The position numbers and the translations under genes were made by a program. Positions 51,319-60,936 of a stretch of 64,000 nt of DNA are shown piece after piece; the stretch's first letter is position 1; each line of letters begins with the position of its first letter. The notes under the pieces were generated by a model that saw only the letters and a list, made by a program, of their open reading frames with translations, was not told the DNA's origin and did no database searches. This DNA is from Bacteroidales bacterium. GTDB taxonomy: Bacteria; Bacteroidota; Bacteroidia; Bacteroidales; VadinHA17. The stretch spans positions 62,001-126,000 of the forward strand of contig JAIVHO010000031.1 of assembly GCA_020201035.1 (NCBI GenBank), given 5' to 3'.

Positions 51319-52194
51319 CTATTCAAGATATCTTAATAGATCTGCTGAATTGAAGAGAGGAAAAACATTTTCTCTCTTGATCGCTTCGGCTTCCCCGGCA
51401 AGGAGTCCTGCAACTAGAATTTTCTTTTGAGGAAACATCTCAGAGATCCTCGTAACATAAAGAGCCGGTGACTCATCTGTAAATCTGGAAACTGTTCCGG
51501 TCACGAATAATTCGGAATCCCATACTATATCTGCCTCTGCGAGTGCCTCAACAGGTAACATCTGTCCAAGGTATAAGGAAGAGTGGCCATGCTTCCTTAT
51601 CAGGTAATTATAGTACAGCAGACCCAGTTCATGAAGCTCATTGCCGGGAAGAAACAGAAGGACACGCTTTTGTGACACCGACCTGTTTACTACCAGTGAA
51701 TCGGTAGCCGAGATAATTTTCTGTCTCAGAAAATTTGCTACAAAATGTTCCTGCGAAGGTGAAACTGAACCCGTCTGCCACATCAGCCCAACTCTTGAAA
51801 GAAAAGGAAATACAATGCTTTCAAACGTCTCTTCAAATCCATTACGGATTACTGCCCTCAGCAAAACTGATGAAAGAGCCTCCTCATTCAGCTCAACCAT
51901 TGCCATAACCAATCCGTCAATATAGTTGTCATGCTTTTGATTCTCACGAAGCACAACCGCTACCTTGTCATCAAGTTCCTTCAGACTCAGACGGGCAATA
52001 TGTGAAATTTTTATCCCGTTCCTTGTCAGCACAGCCACATTAATCAGCTTTCTGAGATCGGAATCACTGTAGAGTCGGCGGTTTGTCTTTGAGCGGTCAG
52101 GCTCTACAAGATTATATCGCTTCTCCCATATCCTTATGGTGTGGGATTTAATTCCTGACAATTTCTCGAGATCCCTTATTGAATAATGTGACAT
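51319..52194 (-). CDS. MerR-family regulator with cobalamin-binding domain (CarH/LitR-like)
   Basis: MerR HTH YSIRDLEKLSGIKSHTIRIWEKRYNLVEPDRSKTNRRLYSDSDL; MWQTGSVSPSQEH (Wx9EH); NELHELG (ExHxxG). Confidence 0.85.
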   Translation of the reverse strand: MSHYSIRDLEKLSGIKSHTIRIWEKRYNLVEPDRSKTNRRLYSDSDLRKLINVAVLTRNGIKISHIARLSLKELDDKVAVVLRENQKHDNYIDGLVMAMVELNEEALSSVLLRAVIRNGFEETFESIVFPFLSRVGLMWQTGSVSPSQEHFVANFLRQKIISATDSLVVNRSVSQKRVLLFLPGNELHELGLLYYNYLIRKHGHSSLYLGQMLPVEALAEADIVWDSELFVTGTVSRFTDESPALYVTRISEMFPQKKILVAGLLAGEAEAIKRENVFPLFNSADLLRYLE

Positions 52195-52267
52195 ACCATA
52201 CCAGTGTTAAAGTGTGTAAATATATAATATTCGTTTAAAATAGAGATCCAATTTATTAAACAATAAA

Positions 52268-52297
52268 AGAGCCCTGAGGTTCATTCCCCAGAGCTCT
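52268..52297 (-). terminator. intrinsic terminator of the fasciclin gene
   Basis: 12-bp stem (AGAGCTCTGGGG-AATGAA-CCTCAGGGCTCT on minus strand) followed by TTTTATTG. Confidence 0.7.
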
Positions 52298-52310
52298 CTT
52301 AAAGATTATA

Positions 52311-54860
52311 TTACTTGGCAGGAGGAGGCAGAATAACTTTGTTGATAACGTGGATTACACCGTTTGTTCCCAGTATATTCACATCTGTTACTACAGCGTC
52401 AGGGTCTGAATTAGCCCCGTCACTTATAGTGACTGAAGATTCACCAACATTTATTGTAAATGATTCACCACCGGCTGTTACAGGCTCAAGTCCGTCTTCA
52501 AGGTCAGTTGAAAACACCCTGGCGCTAACAACATGGTAGAGCAATACAGCCTGCAATGTTGCCGGTTCAACTTCCCCGGGACCTTCAACATCCAAAGCGG
52601 TGTATAACTCATCAAATGCTGCATCGGTGGGTGCAAATACGGTAAACGGTCCCTCTCCCTTTAAAGTTGAAACCAATCCGGCCTCGGTAAGGGCTGCTGC
52701 GAGTTGATTAAAGCCACCGGCTATCGCAATATCAACAATATCCTGAGCCGGAGGAAGAAGGGTACGGTCAATTACATGAACAACTCCGTTTGCTGTTCCT
52801 GCTCCTTCTGAAGGATCAATGTCTGTAGCAATTACCTGTGTGCTACCGTTAAGATATACCCCACTGCCTGAATTGGAGAGATAGAAGTCTCCTCCGGCAG
52901 AGGTAATGGTAACAGGGGCTGCCGCGGTAGTAGCAGGAAGCTGGCTGCTCATCACAACTCCGTCAAGCAGGTGATAGGCCAGTACTGCATCCAGAGTAGT
53001 CTGACCAGGCAGTGATGTTATTCCTGCAGCTGCAAAAGCGTCATTTGTGGGAGCAAAAAGGGTCATACCGTTTCCACTGGGTCCGCTGCTTAAAAGCAGA
53101 TCAAGGATTGACGGACTGGCTGCCTTTACTGCAGCAATCAATGTTGAAAAGTTTTTATTGAAATATGCAGGTTCCACTATTGTATTTACAAACATAGCTA
53201 CTGTAGGTGGAACAAGAACTGCATCCATCACATGAACAACGCCATTGCTGGTAACAATATCTGCACTGTTTATTCCTGCTCCGCTGATAAGAAATGAAGA
53301 TCCGTCAGCGGTAACCTCAATCTCTTCACCTCCTATTGTAGCTGCCTTTAAGCCGTCTGACAGGTTTGTGGAATAAACCTCTGATGCAAGAACATGATAT
53401 TCAAGTACTGCTCTTAATACCTCAACAGGTATATCACTTACGGAAGTCTGACCAATAACCCCAAGCAGTGCTTCAAACGCAGCATTGGTGGGCGCAAAAA
53501 CTGTAAATGTTCCGGTTTCGTCTGAAAGCGCTGTTACAAGATCAGGATAGAGTCCCAGTATCTCGACCAGAGATGAAAGTTCAGGAGTTCCCTGTGCTGT
53601 TTCAACAATATTTTTTGCTGGCAGCAGAACCTCGTCCAAAGTATGTATTACACCGTTTGTTGCATTAAAATCAAAAGGAGAAACTATTCCGGCATTATCA
53701 ACTGTAAGTGCAGAAGCATCTATTGAAAGATATTTTCCGGAGAGCGATTCAACTTCACCGGTTGTAAGGTCACCGGACATTATCAGTCCTGCTACCACGT
53801 GGTACAGCAGAATAGTCTCAAGACCCTCAACACTGCTCACATTGGAGGGTGTTATACCAATTGAACTGAAAGCCTCATCTGTGGGAGCAAAAACAGTAAA
53901 TGGACCAACTCCACGCAGAGCGTCAACCAGATCTGCTTCAATGACAGCAGCAGCAAGTGTCTTGTAACCATAGAACAGAGCGGATGTTACCAGATCAAAT
54001 TCCGGAATAAGAACTCCCTCGATTGTATGAATTACGCCATTTGTTGCCTCAACATCAAATGGAGCTGCAATGGAAATACCATTAACGGTGAGTGCTGAAG
54101 CATCAATAGATACATCCTGGTTATTCAGAGTTGCAACATTTCCGGTAGAAAGATCGGTTGACCTTACTGTTCCGGATACAACATGGTAAAGTAATATCTC
54201 AGATAAACCGGGTACATCTGCAATATTTTCTGCTGTTATTCCGGCAGCATTAAACGCCGCGTCTGTTGGGGCAAAAACCGTAAATGGCCCAGCACCCTGC
54301 AGGTCATCATCAAGTGATGCAGCAACCAGTCCGGCCGCCAGTACATTGTAACCTGCCTCAATAGCTGTCTGAACAATATTAACAGGCGGAATAAGTACTT
54401 CATCAATGGAATGGATTACACCATTACGTCCTTCAAGGTCAAAAGGAGCAATAATAGAGGCACTGTTAACTGTAAGATTTTCAGCATCAATAAGGGCATC
54501 AGCTCCGCTTAGCATGGTTACCGAACCTGTTGTTAAATCGCTTGAAAGCACCAGGCCTGAAATAACATGATACTTCAGGATACTTTCCAGTCCGGCCACT
54601 CCGGAAACATTATTTGCCGTAATACCAGCTGCATTAAAAGCCGCATCTGTAGGGGCAAAAAGGGTAAATGGTCCCATACCGCTGAGATCATCATCAAGTC
54701 CGGCCTCAACCACAGCAGCAGCAAGGACATTAAAACCATTATCAACTGCAAGCTCAACTATACTGGGCTGCACAGGCTTCTCTTCCTCCTTTTCACAAGA
54801 GCTCAGTAGAAGAGCTCCTGAAATCAGGATAATCAAATTAATCAAAGTAAGCTTTTTCAT
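52311..54860 (-). CDS. fasciclin (FAS1) domain lipoprotein with six FAS1 repeats
   Basis: LLLSSCEKEE lipobox; six copies of [FL]APT[DN]xAF ... NGV[IV]HxxDxVLxPP. Confidence 0.93.
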   Translation of the reverse strand: MKKLTLINLIILISGALLLSSCEKEEEKPVQPSIVELAVDNGFNVLAAAVVEAGLDDDLSGMGPFTLFAPTDAAFNAAGITANNVSGVAGLESILKYHVISGLVLSSDLTTGSVTMLSGADALIDAENLTVNSASIIAPFDLEGRNGVIHSIDEVLIPPVNIVQTAIEAGYNVLAAGLVAASLDDDLQGAGPFTVFAPTDAAFNAAGITAENIADVPGLSEILLYHVVSGTVRSTDLSTGNVATLNNQDVSIDASALTVNGISIAAPFDVEATNGVIHTIEGVLIPEFDLVTSALFYGYKTLAAAVIEADLVDALRGVGPFTVFAPTDEAFSSIGITPSNVSSVEGLETILLYHVVAGLIMSGDLTTGEVESLSGKYLSIDASALTVDNAGIVSPFDFNATNGVIHTLDEVLLPAKNIVETAQGTPELSSLVEILGLYPDLVTALSDETGTFTVFAPTNAAFEALLGVIGQTSVSDIPVEVLRAVLEYHVLASEVYSTNLSDGLKAATIGGEEIEVTADGSSFLISGAGINSADIVTSNGVVHVMDAVLVPPTVAMFVNTIVEPAYFNKNFSTLIAAVKAASPSILDLLLSSGPSGNGMTLFAPTNDAFAAAGITSLPGQTTLDAVLAYHLLDGVVMSSQLPATTAAAPVTITSAGGDFYLSNSGSGVYLNGSTQVIATDIDPSEGAGTANGVVHVIDRTLLPPAQDIVDIAIAGGFNQLAAALTEAGLVSTLKGEGPFTVFAPTDAAFDELYTALDVEGPGEVEPATLQAVLLYHVVSARVFSTDLEDGLEPVTAGGESFTINVGESSVTISDGANSDPDAVVTDVNILGTNGVIHVINKVILPPPAK

Positions 54861-55359
54861 TTTAAATATGCTTTAGTTATACATTTGGAACAGAAACATC
54901 CGTTAAAATACTTTTGTTCATCTTTATTCTTTTTTTATTATACATTAACATTATACAATACAATACATTAATTATGTATATAATTCTATTTGTGTTGCTT
55001 ATGATATTTTTAAAAACCAATAATATAAACAAAAATATATTACTGTTTATATTATAAAGCCATCTTTGTAAACATTAAAATTCCAGTCAAGCTCAAAATT
55101 ATATCATTTTGATTTTGTAACTTTGAGTACGGAATGGCTATTTGAAAAGGTAGTCTACATATGGCTTACACGTACAACACCATATTCAAAGAATAAGACT
55201 GTTTCCTTATGATTAAGGAGAGACCTGATATGCCGCCAGCCGGCAAACAATTCATTTTATTACTTGTTCTAACAGTAAGGGATATGAGATGATTGCAGGG
55301 GGCAACCCATCTGCAGATAATCAGAAATTTTTAATACAAAATATAATCTATACAAAAAA

Positions 55360-55905
55360 ATGACTGCAGAACTATTACAGAAAAGATGGAGCCCCAGATC
55401 ATATACCGGTGAAACGATTGACGATGAACAGATCGGACTCCTCTTTGAGGCTGCCAGATGGGCTCCTTCCAGTATGAATGAACAGCCATGGAGTTACTAC
55501 TATGCCCTTAGATCGGATAACGAAAAATTTGAGAAGTTTCTGGAGTGCCTCAAGCCGGGAAATCCGGTTTGGGCAAAAAATGCATCTATACTTATAATAG
55601 GTGTAGCAAGGAAACATTTCACCTCAAATGGAAAACCCAACAGACACTATCTCCATGACACAGGAAGTGCCAGCTCAATGATAGCCCTTCAGGCTACTGC
55701 AATGGGAATGCAGGCCCACCAGATGGGAGGTTTTTATATGGACAAAACTATCGAGATGTTAAATCTTGATCCTGATAAATATGAACCTTCATCTTTTATC
55801 GCAGTGGGCTACCAGGCCGGACCCGATCTTCTTCCTGATGATATAAGAAAGAAAGAGACCGCCCCACGGTCAAGAAAGGATATAAATGAATTCGTTTACA
55901 AATAA
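55360..55905 (+). CDS. nitroreductase family protein
   Basis: KRWSPRSYTGETIDDEQIGLLFEAARWAPSSMNEQPWSYY. Confidence 0.9.
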   Translation: MTAELLQKRWSPRSYTGETIDDEQIGLLFEAARWAPSSMNEQPWSYYYALRSDNEKFEKFLECLKPGNPVWAKNASILIIGVARKHFTSNGKPNRHYLHDTGSASSMIALQATAMGMQAHQMGGFYMDKTIEMLNLDPDKYEPSSFIAVGYQAGPDLLPDDIRKKETAPRSRKDINEFVYK

Positions 55906-55974
55906 AGTAAGGAATGTAACTTTTGAAGAATATGCAATGCACTACTGCTAAAGTTCTGTCTTATCACTTCACAA

Positions 55975-56038
55975 AGTTACCTAATGCCACCTTGCAGAGT
56001 TATGTAATGCTACCTTGCAGAGTTATGTAATGCTACTA
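55975..56038. repeat. 23-bp tandem repeat, about 2.8 copies
   Basis: agttacctaatgccaccttgcag | agttatgtaatgctaccttgcag | agttatgtaatgctacta. Confidence 0.85.
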
Positions 56039-56183
56039 TTTATCAGTCATTTAAACCTCCTCAATAATGCAAAACAAAAATTAAAGTGATAGTTGTCATT
56101 GGAATATCAGATCGTTATGCATACGTTTGCATAACGCAAAATATCTTCTTCCCAAAAGTTCTGAAATTAAAATAATTTATGAT

Positions 56184-57809
56184 ATGAATAATGCAGTATA
56201 CAACTTTCCGGTACCGGAGAACGAGTCAGTCCTGGGATACCTTAAAGGAAGCAGTGAAAGGATTGCGCTTGAAAAGGAGCTTACAAGGCAGGAGTCAACC
56301 GAGGTGGAAATCCCCCTGATAATTGGAGGGAAAGAGGTAAGAACAGGTAATACAGGAAAAATTACCATGCCGCACAATCATTCGCACGTGCTGGCTACCT
56401 ATCACAAGGCAGGTGAAAAAGAGGTTAAGATGGCTATAGAGGCAGCACTTAGTGCTTCAAGAGCCTGGGCAAACACTCCATGGACAATCCGGGCATCAAT
56501 ACTTCTGAAGGCGGCTGAACTTATCTCAAAAAAGTACAGGAGTCTGGTCAATGCCTCCACAATGCTCGGACAGAGCAAGAACATCTACCAGTCAGAGATT
56601 GATGCAGTTTGTGAAACAATAGATTTCCTTAAATACAATGTGTCATATGCGGGTAAGATATATCAGTTTCAGCCCAAATCATCCTTTAATCAGCTTAACA
56701 GGATGGAGTTCAGACCTCTTGAGGGATTTGTATTTGCAGTAAGTCCCTTTAACTTCACCTCTATTGCGACAAATCTCAATTCTGCTCCTGTAATGATGGG
56801 AAATACAACCGTATGGAAGCCGGCAACCACCTCTATCCTCTCCAACTACTACCTGATGAAAATCTTTATGGAGGCGGGCCTGCCTGCCGGCGTAATTAAT
56901 TTTATCCCGGGGCAGGGATCACTGATCGGAAAAGAGGTACTGGCATCCCCCGGGATGGCAGGTATTCATTTTACAGGATCCAACGCTACTTTTAACAACC
57001 TCTGGTCGCAGGTGTCTCACAACCTTACATCATACAGATCATATCCAAGGTTAATAGGTGAAACAGGCGGTAAGGATTTTATTTTTGCACATCCTTCAGC
57101 TGATCCTACAGAACTTGCGGCAAACGCAATCAGGGGTGCGTTTGAGTATCAGGGTCAGAAATGCTCGGCCGCATCCAGAATGTATATACCTGAATCACTG
57201 TGGGACGAAACAACCAGTAAAATGGTTGAGATGGCTGAAGAGATCACAACTGGTGATGTTAAGAATCCTGAAAACTTTATGAATGCTGTAATTGATAAAA
57301 AAGCATTTGACAGTATTACGGCATATATAGAATATGCAAAAGAAAGCCCTGATGCTGAAATAATTGCAGGGGGAACATATGATGACGCTAAAGGATGGTT
57401 TATAAGACCAACCATAATCGTAACTACTGATCCTCATTTCAAAACAATGGAGGAGGAGATTTTCGGTCCGGTGCTGACACTGTTCAGGTACCGGGACAGC
57501 GAACTCGACAATGCAATTGAACTGTGTGACACCACCTCTCCGTACGGACTTACAGGAGCTGTCTTTTCACGCGACAGGGTTGCAGCAGCCAGAATCTGCA
57601 ACAAGCTGCGTTACGCAGCAGGTAATTTCTATATAAACGACAAGCCCACAGGAGCTATCGTAGGGTTGCAGCCGTTTGGAGGTTCAAGGGGATCAGGCAC
57701 CAATGATAAAGCCGGCGGAGAGTTTAACCTAATCAGATGGGTTAGTCCGCGTACCATTAAAGAGACCTTTATTCCGGCTACTGACTATAAGTACCCATAT
57801 ATGGAGTAA
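56184..57809 (+). CDS. pruA: L-glutamate gamma-semialdehyde (1-pyrroline-5-carboxylate) dehydrogenase
   Basis: PLIIGGKEVRTGNTGKI, FTGSNATFNNLW, GETGGKDFIFAHPSAD, EYQGQKCSAASRMY. Confidence 0.94.
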   Translation: MNNAVYNFPVPENESVLGYLKGSSERIALEKELTRQESTEVEIPLIIGGKEVRTGNTGKITMPHNHSHVLATYHKAGEKEVKMAIEAALSASRAWANTPWTIRASILLKAAELISKKYRSLVNASTMLGQSKNIYQSEIDAVCETIDFLKYNVSYAGKIYQFQPKSSFNQLNRMEFRPLEGFVFAVSPFNFTSIATNLNSAPVMMGNTTVWKPATTSILSNYYLMKIFMEAGLPAGVINFIPGQGSLIGKEVLASPGMAGIHFTGSNATFNNLWSQVSHNLTSYRSYPRLIGETGGKDFIFAHPSADPTELAANAIRGAFEYQGQKCSAASRMYIPESLWDETTSKMVEMAEEITTGDVKNPENFMNAVIDKKAFDSITAYIEYAKESPDAEIIAGGTYDDAKGWFIRPTIIVTTDPHFKTMEEEIFGPVLTLFRYRDSELDNAIELCDTTSPYGLTGAVFSRDRVAAARICNKLRYAAGNFYINDKPTGAIVGLQPFGGSRGSGTNDKAGGEFNLIRWVSPRTIKETFIPATDYKYPYME

Positions 57810-57840
57810 TAGATTATTCTTTGAACAGACTTAACAGAAA

Positions 57841-57867
57841 AGGAGCAGCCCATAACAGGCTGCTCCT
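57841..57867 (+). terminator. intrinsic terminator-like hairpin after pruA
   Basis: AGGAGCAGCC-CATAACA-GGCTGCTCCT perfect 10-bp stem. Confidence 0.65.
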
Positions 57868-58145
57868 ACTGTTTCAGAAATCTCATTACATTATTCTACC
57901 ACCCCGAATTCTGTTGTCCGGCGAGAATCGGATTTGCATTAATTTCTCTTTCAACATTCTATTCTTTAAAATACGCGGATAGCGAAAGATCTATAGCAGG
58001 CTCATGAGAACCCAGGGTCTATTGCAACTGGCAGATAGCAGGAAAATGTAAATAATTATAAATCTCTTTTATTCCTGCAAATCAGAAATATCAGAGAAAA
58101 AGAGCGATCAGCAGGTCAATTTACACCGTGATAAATACCATCTGT

Positions 58146-58176
58146 TTTGCTTTTTAAAAAATAGTAATTACCTTTG
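58146..58176 (+). promoter_or_regulatory. Bacteroidetes-type promoter of tRNA-Lys (TTTG-N19-TACCTTTG)
   Basis: TTTG 58146-58149, TACCTTTG 58169-58176, 28 nt before the tRNA. Confidence 0.7.
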
Positions 58177-58203
58177 CACTGCCTTTTATAAAAGGTTACC
58201 GGC

Positions 58204-58279
58204 GATTCAGTAGCTCAGCTGGTAGAGCACATCCCTTTTAAGGATGGGGTCCTGGGTTCGAGCCCCAGCTGGATCACCA
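58204..58279 (+). tRNA. tRNA-Lys (anticodon TTT), CCA encoded
   Basis: Acceptor GATTCAG/CTGGATC, D arm GCTC..GAGC, anticodon stem CATCC-CTTTTAA-GGATG, T arm CTGGG-TTCGAGC-CCCAG, A-CCA. Confidence 0.95.
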
Positions 58280-58286
58280 GAACAGA

Positions 58287-58318
58287 GAGCTTCACATTGA
58301 TGTGAGGCTCTTTTTTTT
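58287..58318 (+). terminator. intrinsic terminator of tRNA-Lys
   Basis: GAGCTTCAC-ATTGAT-GTGAGGCTC followed by T8. Confidence 0.85.
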
Positions 58319-58414
58319 AACCCAATTTTTACCGTAAAAAGGGCCCGAAGCCACTTCTGCAGGCTGGCTCCTTCACTAAAAATGCCCACCGGGCATTTTC
58401 TTAACGCTCGGCCC

Positions 58415-58480
58415 GGGTTCGAGCCCCAGCTGGATCACCAGAACAGAGAGCTTCACATTGATGTGAGGCTCTTTTTTTTT
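58415..58480. repeat. direct repeat of tRNA-Lys 3' end plus terminator (source 58254-58318)
   Basis: gggttcgagccccagctggatcaccagaacagagagcttcacattgatgtgaggctcttttttt identical in both copies, 161 bp apart. Confidence 0.92.
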
Positions 58481-58752
58481 ATCCCGGGTTTTAATTAATT
58501 ATTTCTGCCCGTAAAAAAACTATGCAAACCGAAACAGCAGCCAAATTAACTCATATACAAGAAACAGATGGTTGTTAAGGTTTTGTCTAAGAATAAATTA
58601 TGAAATTAACAGATATCCGGAGCTATTAATCTCAACTATTTAAATAATCAGTCTGAAAATAAGTGATCAGGGGTTCTCAGTCAGGCAGATGAACACAATA
58701 CGGCAACAACTACATTGCAGGGTGCATAATATTACCGGGTGTTAAGGGTCCC

Positions 58753-60531
58753 TTACTCCTCTGAAACCTCCATAAGCAGTTCCCTGTATGTTGAGAAGAT
58801 TCTGGATTTAGAAAGAAATCCCACATATCTGCCGCCATCAAGTACCGGCAGGTTCCAAGCCCCGGTCTTTTTGAATGTCTCCATAACGGCATCTACCTTT
58901 TCACTCTTATCAATATATGAGGGGGGCATAATCATCAGATCACTTACAAAGGTATCCTCATACATCCGGGTGTTAAACATTATCTCACGGATATTATCGA
59001 GGAGTACTACTCCCTCCAGAATACCATCCGCATCCACAACGGGGAAAATATTCCTTTTTGAGGATGCAACTGTCTTAACAAGCTCACCAAGTGTATCTGT
59101 GGACCTGACAGCAGTCAGATCTGTCTCAATCTCCCTGGTCCAGTCGAGAAGGGCAAGCACCGCCCTGTCCTTGTTGTGAGTAATAAGTTCTCCCCGCCGG
59201 GCAAGCTGCTTATGATAGATTGAATGCCTCTCAAACCTGAAGATTGTGATAAATGAGACGGTGGATGTAATAATTAAGGGTATAAGGAGTCCGTACCCGC
59301 CCGTTATTTCGGCAATAAGGAATATAGCAGTAAGAGGGGCATGCATAATGCCTGCCATTGTACCTGCCATGCCCACAAGGGCAAAATTACTCTCCGGAAG
59401 GTCAAGGGAGAATGAATTATTGAGTAATCTGGCAACAAAATATCCGTTAACGCCCCCTATAAACAATGACGGAGCAAATACTCCACCTACCCCACCCGCT
59501 CCGTTTGTAGAACTTGTTGCAACAGATTTAAAGAGTGAAAGAGCTGCCAGAAAAACCATTATAAACAGAAAATTATCTGACAGGGATTCAAACAGGGTAT
59601 TCTCAAGCAACAGCCCTGTATCGCCATCCAGAATCAGCCTTATTGTTTCATATCCTTCACCATACAGCGGCGGCATTACCCAGATCAGAAATCCAAGTAC
59701 TATACCTCCGGACAGCAATTTTACCCATGGATCCTTTATCCTGTCATATAATCCCTCAATCACCATTGAAGAGCGGGTAAAATAGAGAGAGAGAAATCCT
59801 GACACAACTCCCAGAAGGATATACCAGGGGATATTTCCAAGAGAGAAGTATTCAGACAGGGTAAAAGAGAAAAGTACATCCTTCCCCATCAGAAAATAGG
59901 AGAGCGTGGCGGCAGTTACCGAAGCAATCAGCAGTGGTACAATTGAAGCTATGGTGAGATCCAGCATCAGTATCTCCAGCGTGAAAATTATTCCTGCAAT
60001 AGGTGCCTTGAAGATCCCTGCAACTGCACCTGCGGCACCGCACCCTACAAGCAGGGTTATCTGACGGTAGTTCATCCTCATAATCCTGCCAAGGTTTGAA
60101 CCAATTGCCGCCCCGGTAAGAACAATAGGTGCCTCTGCCCCTACCGAGCCGCCAAACCCGATGGTAAACGTACTGGCAATAATGGAGCTCCACGTATTAT
60201 GAGGTTTTATCCTGCTGTTCTTTTTTGATATGGCGTAAAGAATCCTGCTGACTCCATGACTGATCTTATCCCTTACAAAATACTTAACAAAAATAACGGT
60301 AAGCAGAATACCTGCCAGAGGCCAGGCAAAATAGAGAAGTTTCGTCACTCCTCCTTCCGAGAGCCTGATAACAAACATCTCAATATAATGGATTGTGTTT
60401 TTCAGAATGACCGCAGCAAGCGCACTCAGGAGTCCCACCACAAAGGCCATAATATAAATGAACCTCCTCTGATCAATATTAATGATCCTCCACCTCGTAA
60501 AACGCCTGATTAGCCGCGAAAATGTTTCCAT
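58753..60531 (-). CDS. ClC-family chloride channel/transporter with C-terminal CBS pair
   Basis: GFGGSVGAEAPIVLTGAAIGSNLGR, GGVGGVFAPSLFIGG, GMAGTMAGIMHAPLTAIFLIAEITGGY, CBS motifs. Confidence 0.92.
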   Translation of the reverse strand: METFSRLIRRFTRWRIINIDQRRFIYIMAFVVGLLSALAAVILKNTIHYIEMFVIRLSEGGVTKLLYFAWPLAGILLTVIFVKYFVRDKISHGVSRILYAISKKNSRIKPHNTWSSIIASTFTIGFGGSVGAEAPIVLTGAAIGSNLGRIMRMNYRQITLLVGCGAAGAVAGIFKAPIAGIIFTLEILMLDLTIASIVPLLIASVTAATLSYFLMGKDVLFSFTLSEYFSLGNIPWYILLGVVSGFLSLYFTRSSMVIEGLYDRIKDPWVKLLSGGIVLGFLIWVMPPLYGEGYETIRLILDGDTGLLLENTLFESLSDNFLFIMVFLAALSLFKSVATSSTNGAGGVGGVFAPSLFIGGVNGYFVARLLNNSFSLDLPESNFALVGMAGTMAGIMHAPLTAIFLIAEITGGYGLLIPLIITSTVSFITIFRFERHSIYHKQLARRGELITHNKDRAVLALLDWTREIETDLTAVRSTDTLGELVKTVASSKRNIFPVVDADGILEGVVLLDNIREIMFNTRMYEDTFVSDLMIMPPSYIDKSEKVDAVMETFKKTGAWNLPVLDGGRYVGFLSKSRIFSTYRELLMEVSEE

Positions 60532-60936
60532 CCTAAAATTCCATTCCTTAACGTCAATGCTTTACACTCTGGTAATTTTGCCGGAAAAAGTTCCGGATAA
60601 TAAAAGAATTATGATAATACTCCTTTAGAAAAAGAACTGTTCAGATCAACCGACAAAATTATACTATTCTTCCATGAAATCCTTATAAGGGTGCGATATT
60701 TACTGAACACATTTACCCTGGTTAAAAACCTGTATATTTTCCATCCTTCACGGAGGCAGGAAAAGCCAGCCCTACCAGGAAATCCACTTCCCCGCTCAGT
60801 ATATAGATAAAGGTGACATCAGAAATTCTGCGCCTCCTCCATACAAGAAATGTATCCAGCAAGCCGTTAATAGTCATAATTACAAATATATAAACATTAG
60901 AAACCTATCAACCCCAATTTTACTAAGTTTGTACAG

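Noticed and set aside
58207-58389. 60-aa minus-strand ORF (…GDPAGARTQDPILKRDVLYQLSY)
   Set aside because: It is the antisense translation of tRNA-Lys and its terminator; a typical spurious tRNA-derived ORF.
59246-59785. 179-aa plus-strand ORF opposite the ClC gene
   Set aside because: Antisense to a strongly supported ClC channel; no recognisable motifs.
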